Below are positions 1-7,354 of a stretch of 64,000 nucleotides of DNA, one piece after another. The translations under genes and the position numbers were made by a program. The notes beneath the pieces are model-generated. The model was not told the DNA's origin. It saw nothing but the letters and a program-made list of their open reading frames with translations, and did not search any database. The stretch is taken from positions 3,100,001 to 3,164,000 of the forward strand of contig NZ_CP019607.1 of the NCBI RefSeq assembly GCF_001998865.1. The letters run 5' to 3'. Numbering within the stretch: position 1 is the first letter of the stretch; each line of letters starts with the position of its first letter. The DNA comes from Tessaracoccus flavescens (GTDB taxonomy: Bacteria > Actinomycetota > Actinomycetes > Propionibacteriales > Propionibacteriaceae).

Positions 1-1242
1 ATCAAACACCTCCACCGTGAATGGCTCCTGCTCGAACTGCGGGACGACTGGACGGTGGGGGAGACGACACACCCGGCCGGTTCGCTTCTCGTGACGCGGC
101 TCGACGACTTCCAGGCCGGAGACCGCCACCTGACCACGCTCTTCACGCCCACCGACACGGCTGCGCTGTCCGACGTCACATTCACCCGCAACCACATCCT
201 GCTCACCGTGCTAACGGATGTGGCCAGCGCCCTGACGATCGCGACGCCCGTCGATGGGGGCTGGCGGCTGCGGCCCCACGACGGCGTGCCAGCGCTCGGC
301 ACCATCCACGCTGCCGCCGTCGACGACGAGACCTCGGACGAGGTCTGGCTGGTGGTCACCGACTTCGTGACCCCCACCTCGCTGCTGCTCGCCGACCTGG
401 GCTCCGACGCAGCGCCCGAACCACTGAAGGCCGAGCCGTCCTTCTTCGAGCACGAGGGGCTGAGCGTCAGCCAGCGCTTCGCCACCTCCGCCGACGGCAC
501 CCGCGTGCCCTATTTCCTCGTCGGTCAGCGTGACCTGGAACTCGACGGCTCGAATCCGACCCTGCTCTACGGCTACGGCGGCTTCGAGATCTCGCTCACC
601 CCTGCCTACGCGCCGTCGGTCGGAAAGGGGTGGCTCGAGCGGGGTGGCGTCTATGTGGTCGCCAACATCCGCGGCGGCGGCGAGTACGGCCCGCGGTGGC
701 ACCAGGCCGCCCTCCGCGAGAACAGGCACCGCGCCTACGAGGACTTCGCAGCTGTCGCACGTGACCTCATCTCCACCGGCGTCACCACCGCGGCCAGGCT
801 CGGCGTGCGGGGTGGAAGCAACGGCGGGCTGCTCACCGGGAACATGCTGACGCAGTACCCCGAGCTCTTCGGTGCCGTCGTGATCCAGGTGCCGCTGCTC
901 GACATGCGCCGCTACAGCCAACTGCTCGCGGGCGCGTCCTGGATGGGAGAGTACGGAGATCCGGAGGTCGAGGACGACTGGGCCTTCATCCAGACGTTCT
1001 CGCCCTACCATCTCGTCGACGACCAGCGCGCCTATCCGCCCGCGCTGCTGCTCACGTCGACGCGCGACGACCGCGTACATCCCGGGCACGCCCGCAAGAT
1101 GATGGCCCGGCTGCAGGAAGCAGGAAAGGACGTCTTGTACTTCGAGAACATCGAGGGCGGCCACGGCGGTGCGGCCGACAACAGGCAGCGCGCCCACATG
1201 GAGGCGCTCTACCTGCAGTTCCTCTGGGACCGCCTCGGGTGA
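1..1242 (+). CDS. Prolyl oligopeptidase family serine peptidase (S9), 3' part
   Basis: The gene enters from the left edge already in frame; 413 residues of the C-terminal part are visible, so the true start and most of the beta-propeller lie outside the window. The alpha/beta-hydrolase catalytic domain is complete. The nucleophile serine is in GGSNGG (codon 817-819), the acid is in TRDDRVHPGH and the histidine in GGHGG (codon 1162-1164). The family cleaves short peptides after proline or, for the oligopeptidase B branch, after basic residues; I cannot choose between these from the fragment. No signal peptide can be judged. The domain order and triad spacing fit S9A well. Confidence 0.9.
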   Translation: MKHLHREWLLLELRDDWTVGETTHPAGSLLVTRLDDFQAGDRHLTTLFTPTDTAALSDVTFTRNHILLTVLTDVASALTIATPVDGGWRLRPHDGVPALGTIHAAAVDDETSDEVWLVVTDFVTPTSLLLADLGSDAAPEPLKAEPSFFEHEGLSVSQRFATSADGTRVPYFLVGQRDLELDGSNPTLLYGYGGFEISLTPAYAPSVGKGWLERGGVYVVANIRGGGEYGPRWHQAALRENRHRAYEDFAAVARDLISTGVTTAARLGVRGGSNGGLLTGNMLTQYPELFGAVVIQVPLLDMRRYSQLLAGASWMGEYGDPEVEDDWAFIQTFSPYHLVDDQRAYPPALLLTSTRDDRVHPGHARKMMARLQEAGKDVLYFENIEGGHGGAADNRQRAHMEALYLQFLWDRLG

Positions 1243-1523
1243 GCTCAGCGCGTCGGCGCGGCGCAACGGCGAACCGTCCGTGGAGTAGCGGCGATCCCTG
1301 CGGCAGACCTACAGCGTCGCGCCGTCCGGTGGGAAGCACACGCCGCTGATCGCGCCGCCGTGATACTCATGGCGCGCTCGAACTGGACCGCAATGCCCCT
1401 GCGACCAGGGCGAGACGGCCACCGGGTTCGTCGACACGATGGAGGGCACCGCCTCGCTCGCCCCCGATCTGCTCAGAGCAGAGCGCGCCGACCGCGCGCG
1501 CCGCCGCGATCTAGCATGGATCC
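1243..1523. other. Intergenic region, no recognisable gene
   Basis: About 280 bases between the peptidase stop and the XRE regulator. Reading all frames I find no conserved protein motif, no tRNA and no strong hairpin. It should hold the promoter of the downstream regulator, but I see no clear -35/-10 pair. Confidence 0.4.
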
Positions 1524-1826
1524 ATGGCAGAGCCCCAGCAGCCCACCCGGCAGGTCGAACCCCTCTGGAGGGAGGTCGTCGGCGACGTGCTGCGACGCGA
1601 GCGCCGGGAGTCCGAGCTCCGGCTGGTCGACGTCGCCAGGCGCGCCGGGGTCTCGCCGCAGTACCTCTCCGAGGTGGAGCGGGGGCGCAAGGACGCGTCC
1701 TCCGAACTGCTGTCGGCCATCGCGGGGGCCCTCGACCTGACCGTTGTCGAGGTGGCCTCGCGAGCCGCCTCCGGCGCCCGCATCCCCGTCAGTGGCGGAC
1801 GCGACGCCTTCTGCCTCGCCGCCTGA
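1524..1826 (+). CDS. XRE-family regulator, PopR/ClgR-like
   Basis: A 100-residue DNA-binding protein with one helix-turn-helix at about residues 20-75. The recognition region VSPQYLSEVERGRKDASSELL is the hallmark of the actinobacterial ClgR/PopR group, activators of Clp protease genes. It is close in sequence to the second ClgR-type protein at 12547-12822. The gene faces a clpP pair convergently, with only three bases between its stop and the clpP stop. In Streptomyces PopR activates the second clpP operon, so by family and position control of the neighbouring clpP genes is the likely role; this is inference. A short tail (about residues 80-100) is not conserved with the paralogue. Confidence 0.8.
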   Translation: MAEPQQPTRQVEPLWREVVGDVLRRERRESELRLVDVARRAGVSPQYLSEVERGRKDASSELLSAIAGALDLTVVEVASRAASGARIPVSGGRDAFCLAA

Positions 1827-1829
1827 ACC

Positions 1830-2423
1830 TCACGCCGCCCGTGCGGCGAGCACCGAGTCGACGATGCCGTACTCGACAGCGCGTTCGGGGGTGAGCACCA
1901 GGTCGCGCTCCGTGTCCTCGCGTACCTGCTCCGCGGAGCGTCCGGTGTGCGCGGCCAACAACTCCTCCAGCAGGCTCCGCGTGCGCTCCACCTCCTCGGC
2001 CTCCAGGATCAGGTCCGGGATCGCGCCTCGCCCCTCCGCGGCCGGCTGGTGCAGCACGACGCGCCCGTGGGGGAGGATCTGTCGGTGCCCGGGTGCGCCC
2101 CCTGCCAGCAGCACGGCGGCGGTGGCGACCGCTTGGCCGACGCAGGTCGTCTCCACGCGCGGACGGACGAACTGCATCGCGTCGTAGATGGCGAGCATCG
2201 AGGTGATGGAACCGCCAGGAGAGTTGAGGTAGACACCGATCGGGGCGTCCGGGTTGTCCGACTCGAGATGGATCAGCTGGGCGATCACGGCGTTGGCGAC
2301 GCCGTCGTCGATCGGGGTGCCCAGGTAGAGGATCCGGTCGGCGAGCAGCCGTGAGTAGATGTCGGTGGTCTTCTCGCCCCGGTCGGTGCGGGTGGAGACG
2401 TAGGGGATCGTGTAGCCGCTCAT
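1830..2423 (-). CDS. clpP: ClpP-like subunit with catalytic serine replaced by alanine
   Basis: A 197-residue ClpP-fold protein. The start ATG at 2421-2423 overlaps the upstream clpP stop (ATGA), implying translational coupling; a longer reading frame upstream lacks ClpP similarity. The oxyanion strand SPGGS, the histidine motif GRVVLHQP and the aspartate region DTERDLVL are present. The motif that normally reads GQAASMGA is GQAVATAA here: the nucleophile position (residue 100, codon 2124-2126) is alanine. On that basis the subunit cannot cleave peptides by itself and probably forms a mixed tetradecamer with the upstream ClpP, as ClpR does with ClpP in cyanobacteria and plastids. Confidence 0.88.
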   Translation of the reverse strand: MSGYTIPYVSTRTDRGEKTTDIYSRLLADRILYLGTPIDDGVANAVIAQLIHLESDNPDAPIGVYLNSPGGSITSMLAIYDAMQFVRPRVETTCVGQAVATAAVLLAGGAPGHRQILPHGRVVLHQPAAEGRGAIPDLILEAEEVERTRSLLEELLAAHTGRSAEQVREDTERDLVLTPERAVEYGIVDSVLAARAA

Positions 2424-3031
2424 GCCGCAGCCCCCAGCCCGATCGCCTGCCGGGGTCGCGGCCGGACCTCGTCGAGGGAGGTGACGACGTGGTCGACGAA
2501 CCCGTAGGCGAGCGCCTCCTCGGCGTCGAACCACCGGTCGCGACGCGAGTCGCGCTCGACCTGCGCGACGTCCTGGCCGGTGTCCTCGGCGATGAGCCCG
2601 AGCACGGTGTCGCGGGTGCTGCGCAGCCCGTCCGCCTGGATCGCGATGTCCCCGGCGCTGCCGCCGAAGCCGGCGGAGCCCTGGTGGAGCAGCACCCGGG
2701 AGTGCCGCAGCGCGAAGCGGGCGCCCCGCGAGCCGGAGCTGAGCAGGAACTGTCCCGCGCTGTAGGCCATCCCGAGGTTGACGGTCCGGACGGTGTTGGG
2801 GATCAGCCGCATCGTGTCACGGATGGCGAGCATGCTCGGCACGGAGCCGCCTGGGGAGTTGATCCAGAGATAGATGTCTGCGGTCGGGTCCTCGGTGGCG
2901 AGCAGGATCAGCGCGGCACACAGCCGGTTGCCTACCGTCTCGTCGAGCGGGGTGCCCAGCAGGAGCGTGCGTTGCTCGAGCAGTCGCGAGGCGAGGTGGT
3001 CGTCGAGTGCGGTGAGTGGGTTCTCTTCCAT
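2420..3031 (-). CDS. clpP: ATP-dependent Clp protease proteolytic subunit
   Basis: A 203-residue ClpP, first gene of the two-gene clpP operon. I chose the ATG at 3029-3031 (MEENPL) because family similarity begins there; the open frame upstream is non-homologous. The catalytic triad is complete: Ser91 in GMAYSAGQ (codon 2759-2761), His in SRVLLHQG, and Asp in RRDRWFDA. The product is the serine-protease chamber used by ClpX or ClpC unfoldases in the cytoplasm. A nested inverted repeat lies about 40 bases upstream of the start and is a candidate operator for the PopR-like activator. This pair is probably the accessory ClpP pair; a second clpP1P2 locus is expected elsewhere. Confidence 0.93.
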   Translation of the reverse strand: MEENPLTALDDHLASRLLEQRTLLLGTPLDETVGNRLCAALILLATEDPTADIYLWINSPGGSVPSMLAIRDTMRLIPNTVRTVNLGMAYSAGQFLLSSGSRGARFALRHSRVLLHQGSAGFGGSAGDIAIQADGLRSTRDTVLGLIAEDTGQDVAQVERDSRRDRWFDAEEALAYGFVDHVVTSLDEVRPRPRQAIGLGAAA

Positions 3032-3071
3032 GACTTCACCCTCGTCGCATGGGTGGGGGAAGCGAAGGGGA

Positions 3072-3103
3072 CGCTGCCGTGAGCGGATCCGCCGTCGGCA
3101 GCG
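3072..3103. promoter_or_regulatory. Nested palindrome upstream of the clpP operon, candidate operator
   Basis: Outer arms CGCTGCCG (3072-3079) and CGGCAGCG (3096-3103) enclose a perfect inner palindrome GCGGATCCGC (3083-3092). The site lies about 40 bases upstream of the clpP start on the minus strand, where an activator such as PopR/ClgR would bind. I cannot match it to a published consensus from memory with certainty. Confidence 0.4.
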
Positions 3104-3200
3104 CGGTGCCGTGAACACCCACCCGCCTCGCCTGGTGCCTGCCCGTTGGGCTGCGGGGCGGTTGAGCGGTGGGCGGAAGGCGGCCGCTACCCTTGCCGTC

Positions 3201-3500
3201 ATGAAACACAAGTGGCTCGCTCTCGCGCTGATCGTCCTCGCCGCGCTGGGCGCCTTCGGGGTCGCGTTCACCAGCGGCCACGACCCGCTCGTCTACGCGA
3301 CGGGAGCCGTGATCGCCGCCACCTTGATCTTCGTGAAGCGGGACTGGTGGGCATGGGCCGCTATCGCGGCGGCGGCCCTCACCCTCGTCGTCGCCGTCGC
3401 CACCTCCGGCGGCAGCGGCTGGTATCTCGTGCCCTCGGCCTTCCTCACCGCCGTCGCCGGGATGCTCGACCTCGCCGCGCCCAGGAAGGTGGCCGCCTGA
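3201..3500 (+). CDS. Small integral membrane protein, function unknown
   Basis: A 99-residue hydrophobic protein starting with MKHKW and containing about three to four membrane segments: residues 4-22, 30-46, 50-66 and a weaker one near 72-90. There is no catalytic or transport motif I recognise. The stop overlaps the ATG of the downstream acyltransferase (TGATG), so the two are probably cotranscribed and translationally coupled. The positive N-terminus and C-terminal RK suggest both ends face the cytoplasm. An upstream in-frame extension exists but has no family support, so the ATG at 3201 is preferred. Confidence 0.7.
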   Translation: MKHKWLALALIVLAALGAFGVAFTSGHDPLVYATGAVIAATLIFVKRDWWAWAAIAAAALTLVVAVATSGGSGWYLVPSAFLTAVAGMLDLAAPRKVAA

Positions 3501-4273
3501 TGGCATGGCGCAGGCCCCACTTCGACCTGACCAACACTGAGCCCGCCTCCCGGGTCTACCGCGCGATCGCGCACCTGGCGCGCAACCTCGTGCCCGTCTT
3601 GGCGAAGACGACGTGGACCGGTGGGGACAACGTTCCGCAGAGCGGGCCGGTCATCGTCATCGCCAACCACATCGGCAACTTCGACCCCATCGTGCTCGGC
3701 CAGTTCCTGATCTGGAACGGCCGCTGGCCCCGCTTCCTCGGCAAGTCCGACATCTGGAAGGTGCCGGTGCTCGGTTGGGTAGCGCGGCAGTGCGAACAGA
3801 TCCCCGTCTACCGCAACACGGACCGGGCGGGCGAGTCGCTGGCCAACGCGGAGCGGGCCCTCGCCGAGGGAAAGATGGTGGCGATCTACCCCGAGGGGAC
3901 GATCACGGCCGACCCGGACGGGTGGCCGATGAGCGGAAGGCGAGGCGCAGCCAGCCTCGCCCTGAAGACCGGGGCGCCCGTGCTCCCCGTCGCCCAGACC
4001 GGCGCAGAGAAGGTGCTCGGCGGCCGCCGCATCTCGCTGAAGTCACTGTTCGGGCGCCGCAAGGACGTCCAGGTGATGGCGGGTCCGCTGCTGGACCTCA
4101 GCCGGTGGGAGGGCAGGGAGCCGACCAAGGAGGTTCTCGACGAGGTCACCACCTATTTCCTCGACACGCTGCGCGACATGCGCGCCGAGCTGACCGGCCT
4201 CGAGCCGCCGAAGGGGCGCTTCGACCTGCGGCAGGGGCGCCGCGTGGAGATCGAGGCCGATCGCGGCGAGTAG
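3500..4273 (+). CDS. 1-acyl-sn-glycerol-3-phosphate acyltransferase (PlsC family)
   Basis: A 257-residue membrane-associated acyltransferase of phospholipid synthesis that would transfer an acyl chain to lysophosphatidic acid. The family signature is clear: NHIGNFD (HX4D catalytic motif, about residue 55-61), GKSDIWKVP for substrate binding, and YPEGT for phosphate binding. A basic-hydrophobic C-terminal tail (about residues 220-257) is usual in actinobacterial members. Start ATG overlaps the preceding stop. The next gene, ddl, begins 35 bases downstream behind its own ribosome-binding site; plsC-ddl-thiL adjacency is common in Propionibacteriaceae. Confidence 0.88.
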   Translation: MAWRRPHFDLTNTEPASRVYRAIAHLARNLVPVLAKTTWTGGDNVPQSGPVIVIANHIGNFDPIVLGQFLIWNGRWPRFLGKSDIWKVPVLGWVARQCEQIPVYRNTDRAGESLANAERALAEGKMVAIYPEGTITADPDGWPMSGRRGAASLALKTGAPVLPVAQTGAEKVLGGRRISLKSLFGRRKDVQVMAGPLLDLSRWEGREPTKEVLDEVTTYFLDTLRDMRAELTGLEPPKGRFDLRQGRRVEIEADRGE

Positions 4274-4308
4274 AGTGACGCTCGCCATCCATCTGAGGAG
4301 GAATCCCT

Positions 4309-5421
4309 GTGAGTGACCGCAAGCGCGTCGCGCTGATCTTCGGCGGCCAGTCGTCCGAGCACGGCATCTCGTGCCTGACCGCGTCATCGGTGCTGAAGGC
4401 GATCGACAAGGACCGGTTCGAGGTCGTCGGCGTCGGCATCACGAAGAACGGCACCTGGGAGCAGGTCCCGCTTGAGGTCATCGAGAACTACGCCATCGTC
4501 GACGGGGTCGCGCCCGAGGTCGAGGAGGCCCCACACGAGGCCGTATGGATGGTCGGCGAGAACGGCTGCGAGGTGGCGACCCGCGAGGGGGAGACGCTGG
4601 TCGACATCCACGGCGTCGACGTCGCCTTCGCGCTGCTGCACGGGCCCTACGGTGAGGACGGCACCATCCAGGGACTCTTCGAGATGATGGGCATCCGCTA
4701 CGTCGGCAGTGGAGTCACCGCGTCCGCGATCGGCATGGACAAGCACTTCATGAAGGTCGCCTTCGAGGCCGCCGGGCTTCCCGTCTACCCGTACGTCGCC
4801 GCGAGCGCGCTGCGCCTCGAACAGGACCGCGACGCCGTCCTCGCCGAAATCAACAAGCTCACCTACCCGCTGTTCGTGAAGCCGGCCCGCGGCGGCTCGT
4901 CGATCGGCATCTCGCGGGTCAGCGACCCCTCCGAACTGGAGGCGGCCATCGCGGAGGCCCAGAAGTTCGACCCCAAGATCGTCGTCGAGCAGGGCCTCGT
5001 CGGCGCCCGCGAACTCGAGTGCGCCGTCCTCGGCAACCCCGAGTCCCCGCTGGGCTGCGACGCCTCGGTGATCGGTGAGATCCGCGTCCTCGCGGCCGAC
5101 GGCTTCTACGACTACGAGTCCAAGTACTTCGACGAGGACGGCGCGGCCCTCGACGCCCCGGCAGACATCTCGCCAGAACTCTCCGAGCGGCTCCGTGAAC
5201 TCGCGAAGCGCTCCTTCGTCGCGGTCGACGCCGAGGGACTCGTCCGCTCCGACTTCTTCGTCTCCGGCGACGAGATCTACATCAACGAGGTCAACACCAT
5301 GCCGGGCTTCACCCAGATCTCCATGTTCCCGACCCTCTGGCAGGAGGGTGGAATGAGCTACGCCGACCTCGTCGGACGGCTCATCGACCTCGCCCTCGAG
5401 CGCCCGGTGGGGCTGCGCTGA
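4309..5421 (+). CDS. ddl: D-alanine--D-alanine ligase
   Basis: 370 residues, the usual length. It joins two D-alanines with ATP hydrolysis to make the terminal dipeptide of peptidoglycan precursors in the cytoplasm. GTG start with a GAGGAGG ribosome-binding site just upstream. The N-terminal domain carries FGGQSSEHGIS, the ATP-grasp domain carries FVKPARGGSSIGIS, and the C-terminal metal site reads YINEVNTMPGFT. ThiL starts two bases after the stop, so ddl and thiL are one transcription unit. There are no missing key residues. Confidence 0.96.
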   Translation: MSDRKRVALIFGGQSSEHGISCLTASSVLKAIDKDRFEVVGVGITKNGTWEQVPLEVIENYAIVDGVAPEVEEAPHEAVWMVGENGCEVATREGETLVDIHGVDVAFALLHGPYGEDGTIQGLFEMMGIRYVGSGVTASAIGMDKHFMKVAFEAAGLPVYPYVAASALRLEQDRDAVLAEINKLTYPLFVKPARGGSSIGISRVSDPSELEAAIAEAQKFDPKIVVEQGLVGARELECAVLGNPESPLGCDASVIGEIRVLAADGFYDYESKYFDEDGAALDAPADISPELSERLRELAKRSFVAVDAEGLVRSDFFVSGDEIYINEVNTMPGFTQISMFPTLWQEGGMSYADLVGRLIDLALERPVGLR

Positions 5422-5422
5422 C

Positions 5423-6346
5423 GTGGCGGGCGAGTTCGAACTGATCGAGTCCATCACCAGCGACCTCACCGTCGGTGACGACGTGATGCTCTCGGTGGGA
5501 GACGACGCCGCGGTGCTGCGCTTCAGCGGAGACACGGTCGTCACCACCGACATGCTGATCGAGAACGTCCACTTCAAGCGGCAGTGGTCCTCGGCCAGCG
5601 CCGTCGGACGCAAGGCCGTCGCGGTCAACGTCTCCGATGTCGAGGCGATGGGGGCGCGGCCGAGCGCCGTCGTGGTCGCCCTTGCCTTCCCGAAGGACCT
5701 CGACCAGGCGTGGGTCGCGGAGTTCGAGGACGGCGTCAAGGAGGAGTGCGCGACCGCCGGGGTGAGCCTCGTCGGCGGCGACCTGAGCTCGGCGTCGGTG
5801 ATCTCCATCTGCGTCACAGCCATCGGCGACCTCGAGGGACGCCCTCCCGTGACGCGCTTCGGTGCGAAGGTCGGCGAGGTCGTCGCGGTCACCGGCCGGC
5901 TCGGGTGGTCGGCCGCCGGCCTGACCGTCCTGCAGCGCGGCTTCGGCTCGCCGAAGGACATGGTCGCCGAACATCTCACCCCGAGCGTCCCGTACGGCCA
6001 GGGCATCGTCGCGAACGACGGGGGTGCGACGGCGATGCTCGACGTCTCCGACGGACTGCTCGCCGATCTCGGCCACCTTGCCGAACGCTCCCGGGTCGGG
6101 ATCGACGTCGACCCGTCGTCCGTCGAGATCCCCGACGGCGTCGCCCGCGTGTCCGCCGCCACCGGCCGTGATCCGCTCGGCTTCGTGCTCGCCGGCGGTG
6201 AGGACCACGCGCTCGTGGCGACGTTCCGCAACGAGGCCGTCGTGCCCAAGGGATGGCGCGTGATCGGCAGGGTCACCGACTCCGGCTCGGTCACCGTCGA
6301 CGGCGAACCCTGGGAGGGCTCGGCAGGCTGGGACCACTTCGCCTGA
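5423..6346 (+). CDS. thiL: Thiamine-monophosphate kinase
   Basis: 307 residues; phosphorylates thiamine monophosphate to thiamine pyrophosphate with ATP, the last step of cofactor synthesis. Family motifs seen are VGDDAAVL near residue 27, the metal-binding TTDMLIENVHF near residue 43, GGDLSS near residue 118 and a C-terminal GGEDHAL. GTG start is inferred from start of homology, one base after the ddl stop. The 3' end abuts the convergent lipoprotein-like gene with no spacer at all, so transcripts from both sides likely overlap. Confidence 0.93.
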   Translation: MAGEFELIESITSDLTVGDDVMLSVGDDAAVLRFSGDTVVTTDMLIENVHFKRQWSSASAVGRKAVAVNVSDVEAMGARPSAVVVALAFPKDLDQAWVAEFEDGVKEECATAGVSLVGGDLSSASVISICVTAIGDLEGRPPVTRFGAKVGEVVAVTGRLGWSAAGLTVLQRGFGSPKDMVAEHLTPSVPYGQGIVANDGGATAMLDVSDGLLADLGHLAERSRVGIDVDPSSVEIPDGVARVSAATGRDPLGFVLAGGEDHALVATFRNEAVVPKGWRVIGRVTDSGSVTVDGEPWEGSAGWDHFA

Positions 6347-7072
6347 TCAGAAGCCGGGGTAGGTCTGCTCCGGCAGGCCGAGCACCAGCTTGAGCGGGGC
6401 AGGCAGCCCCGCGTCGACGTCCGTCAGGTCGAGCTCGAGCCGGATCACGCCGTCCTCGACGCTGCGCCCCGTGATCTCGACGCCTTCGGCGTTGGGCTGC
6501 ACGGCGTCGGCGTCCGCCTGGGTCGCCCCCTCCTTGACCAGGCAGGCCCAGCCTCGCCCCTCGCCGTCATCGACGGACGCTCCGATTCCGATGCCCTGGA
6601 ACGAGAGGCTGGCGTACTCGGCCCCTGCCAGGCACGGCATGAGGGCGGAGATCGCGGGATGCTCCGAGACGGGGGCGTCATCGCTCAGCAGCGGCGCGCC
6701 CCGCTCGTGGTCGACGCTGAGGATCGTGTCGTCGACGATGGCGACATCGGGCGGTCCGAGCGGACTCCCGGAGGCGGGTGCGACGTAGCGGTCTCCCTTG
6801 CGGGCGTAACCGGCCTCGTCGAGCCTCTGGCGCGAGGACTCGAGCAGGGACCCGCCCGCCCCGCCGACGATGGTGAAGGAACGTACCCCTGCCGCCGTCG
6901 CCTGGACGCTCCAGTCGAAGTCGAGATCCGTCACCAGCACCGGAGAGTCGGGGACAGGAGGATTCGCGAAGCTCCCGGTCTGCAGCACCCAGTCGCGACC
7001 CTCGCCCTCGTAGGGCCTCGTGGTCGTCGTGCGGTCCAGATCCCAGTCACGGGCCACGGCCTCCGCGTCCAT
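6347..7072 (-). pseudogene. Lipoprotein-like gene with disrupted 5' end
   Basis: A 241-residue product of unknown family whose first usable start is an ATG at 7070-7072 without a properly spaced ribosome-binding site. The same frame is open upstream only to 7126, where a stop lies. A plausible lipoprotein signal (MRRASVPAALLILSLTAC, lipobox LTAC, start 7243-7245) sits just upstream in another frame and ends at a stop at 7132-7134. Together these look like one former lipoprotein gene whose signal peptide and mature part are now out of frame. The mature part has two cysteines (in MPCLAG and GWACLV). A sequencing error or a separate short peptide cannot be excluded. Confidence 0.5.
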
Positions 7073-7354
7073 GAAGAGCAGCGTGCCGACCTCCGCGGAG
7101 TTGATCCCCGAACTGACCCGAGAGCTTCAGCCTAACTGCCCGAGTCAGCGCGCGGGACGTCGAGTGGATCGACGCCACCATCGTCGCTCTGACAGGCGGT
7201 GAGGGAGAGGATGAGCAGTGCTGCTGGGACACTCGCTCGGCGCATACCCCGACCATGGGCGCGACCAGGTTCACCCCACGCCCACCGGCATTTCGGATGC
7301 AGCGACGGCGTGGGGGATAGGTCTGCGGGGGCCGCGTGAGTTAGCGTTACGCCC

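Noticed and set aside
4384..6294. 636-codon open frame on the minus strand across ddl and thiL
   Set aside because: It is an antisense shadow typical of high-GC codon bias; composition is low-complexity and both sense genes are clear.
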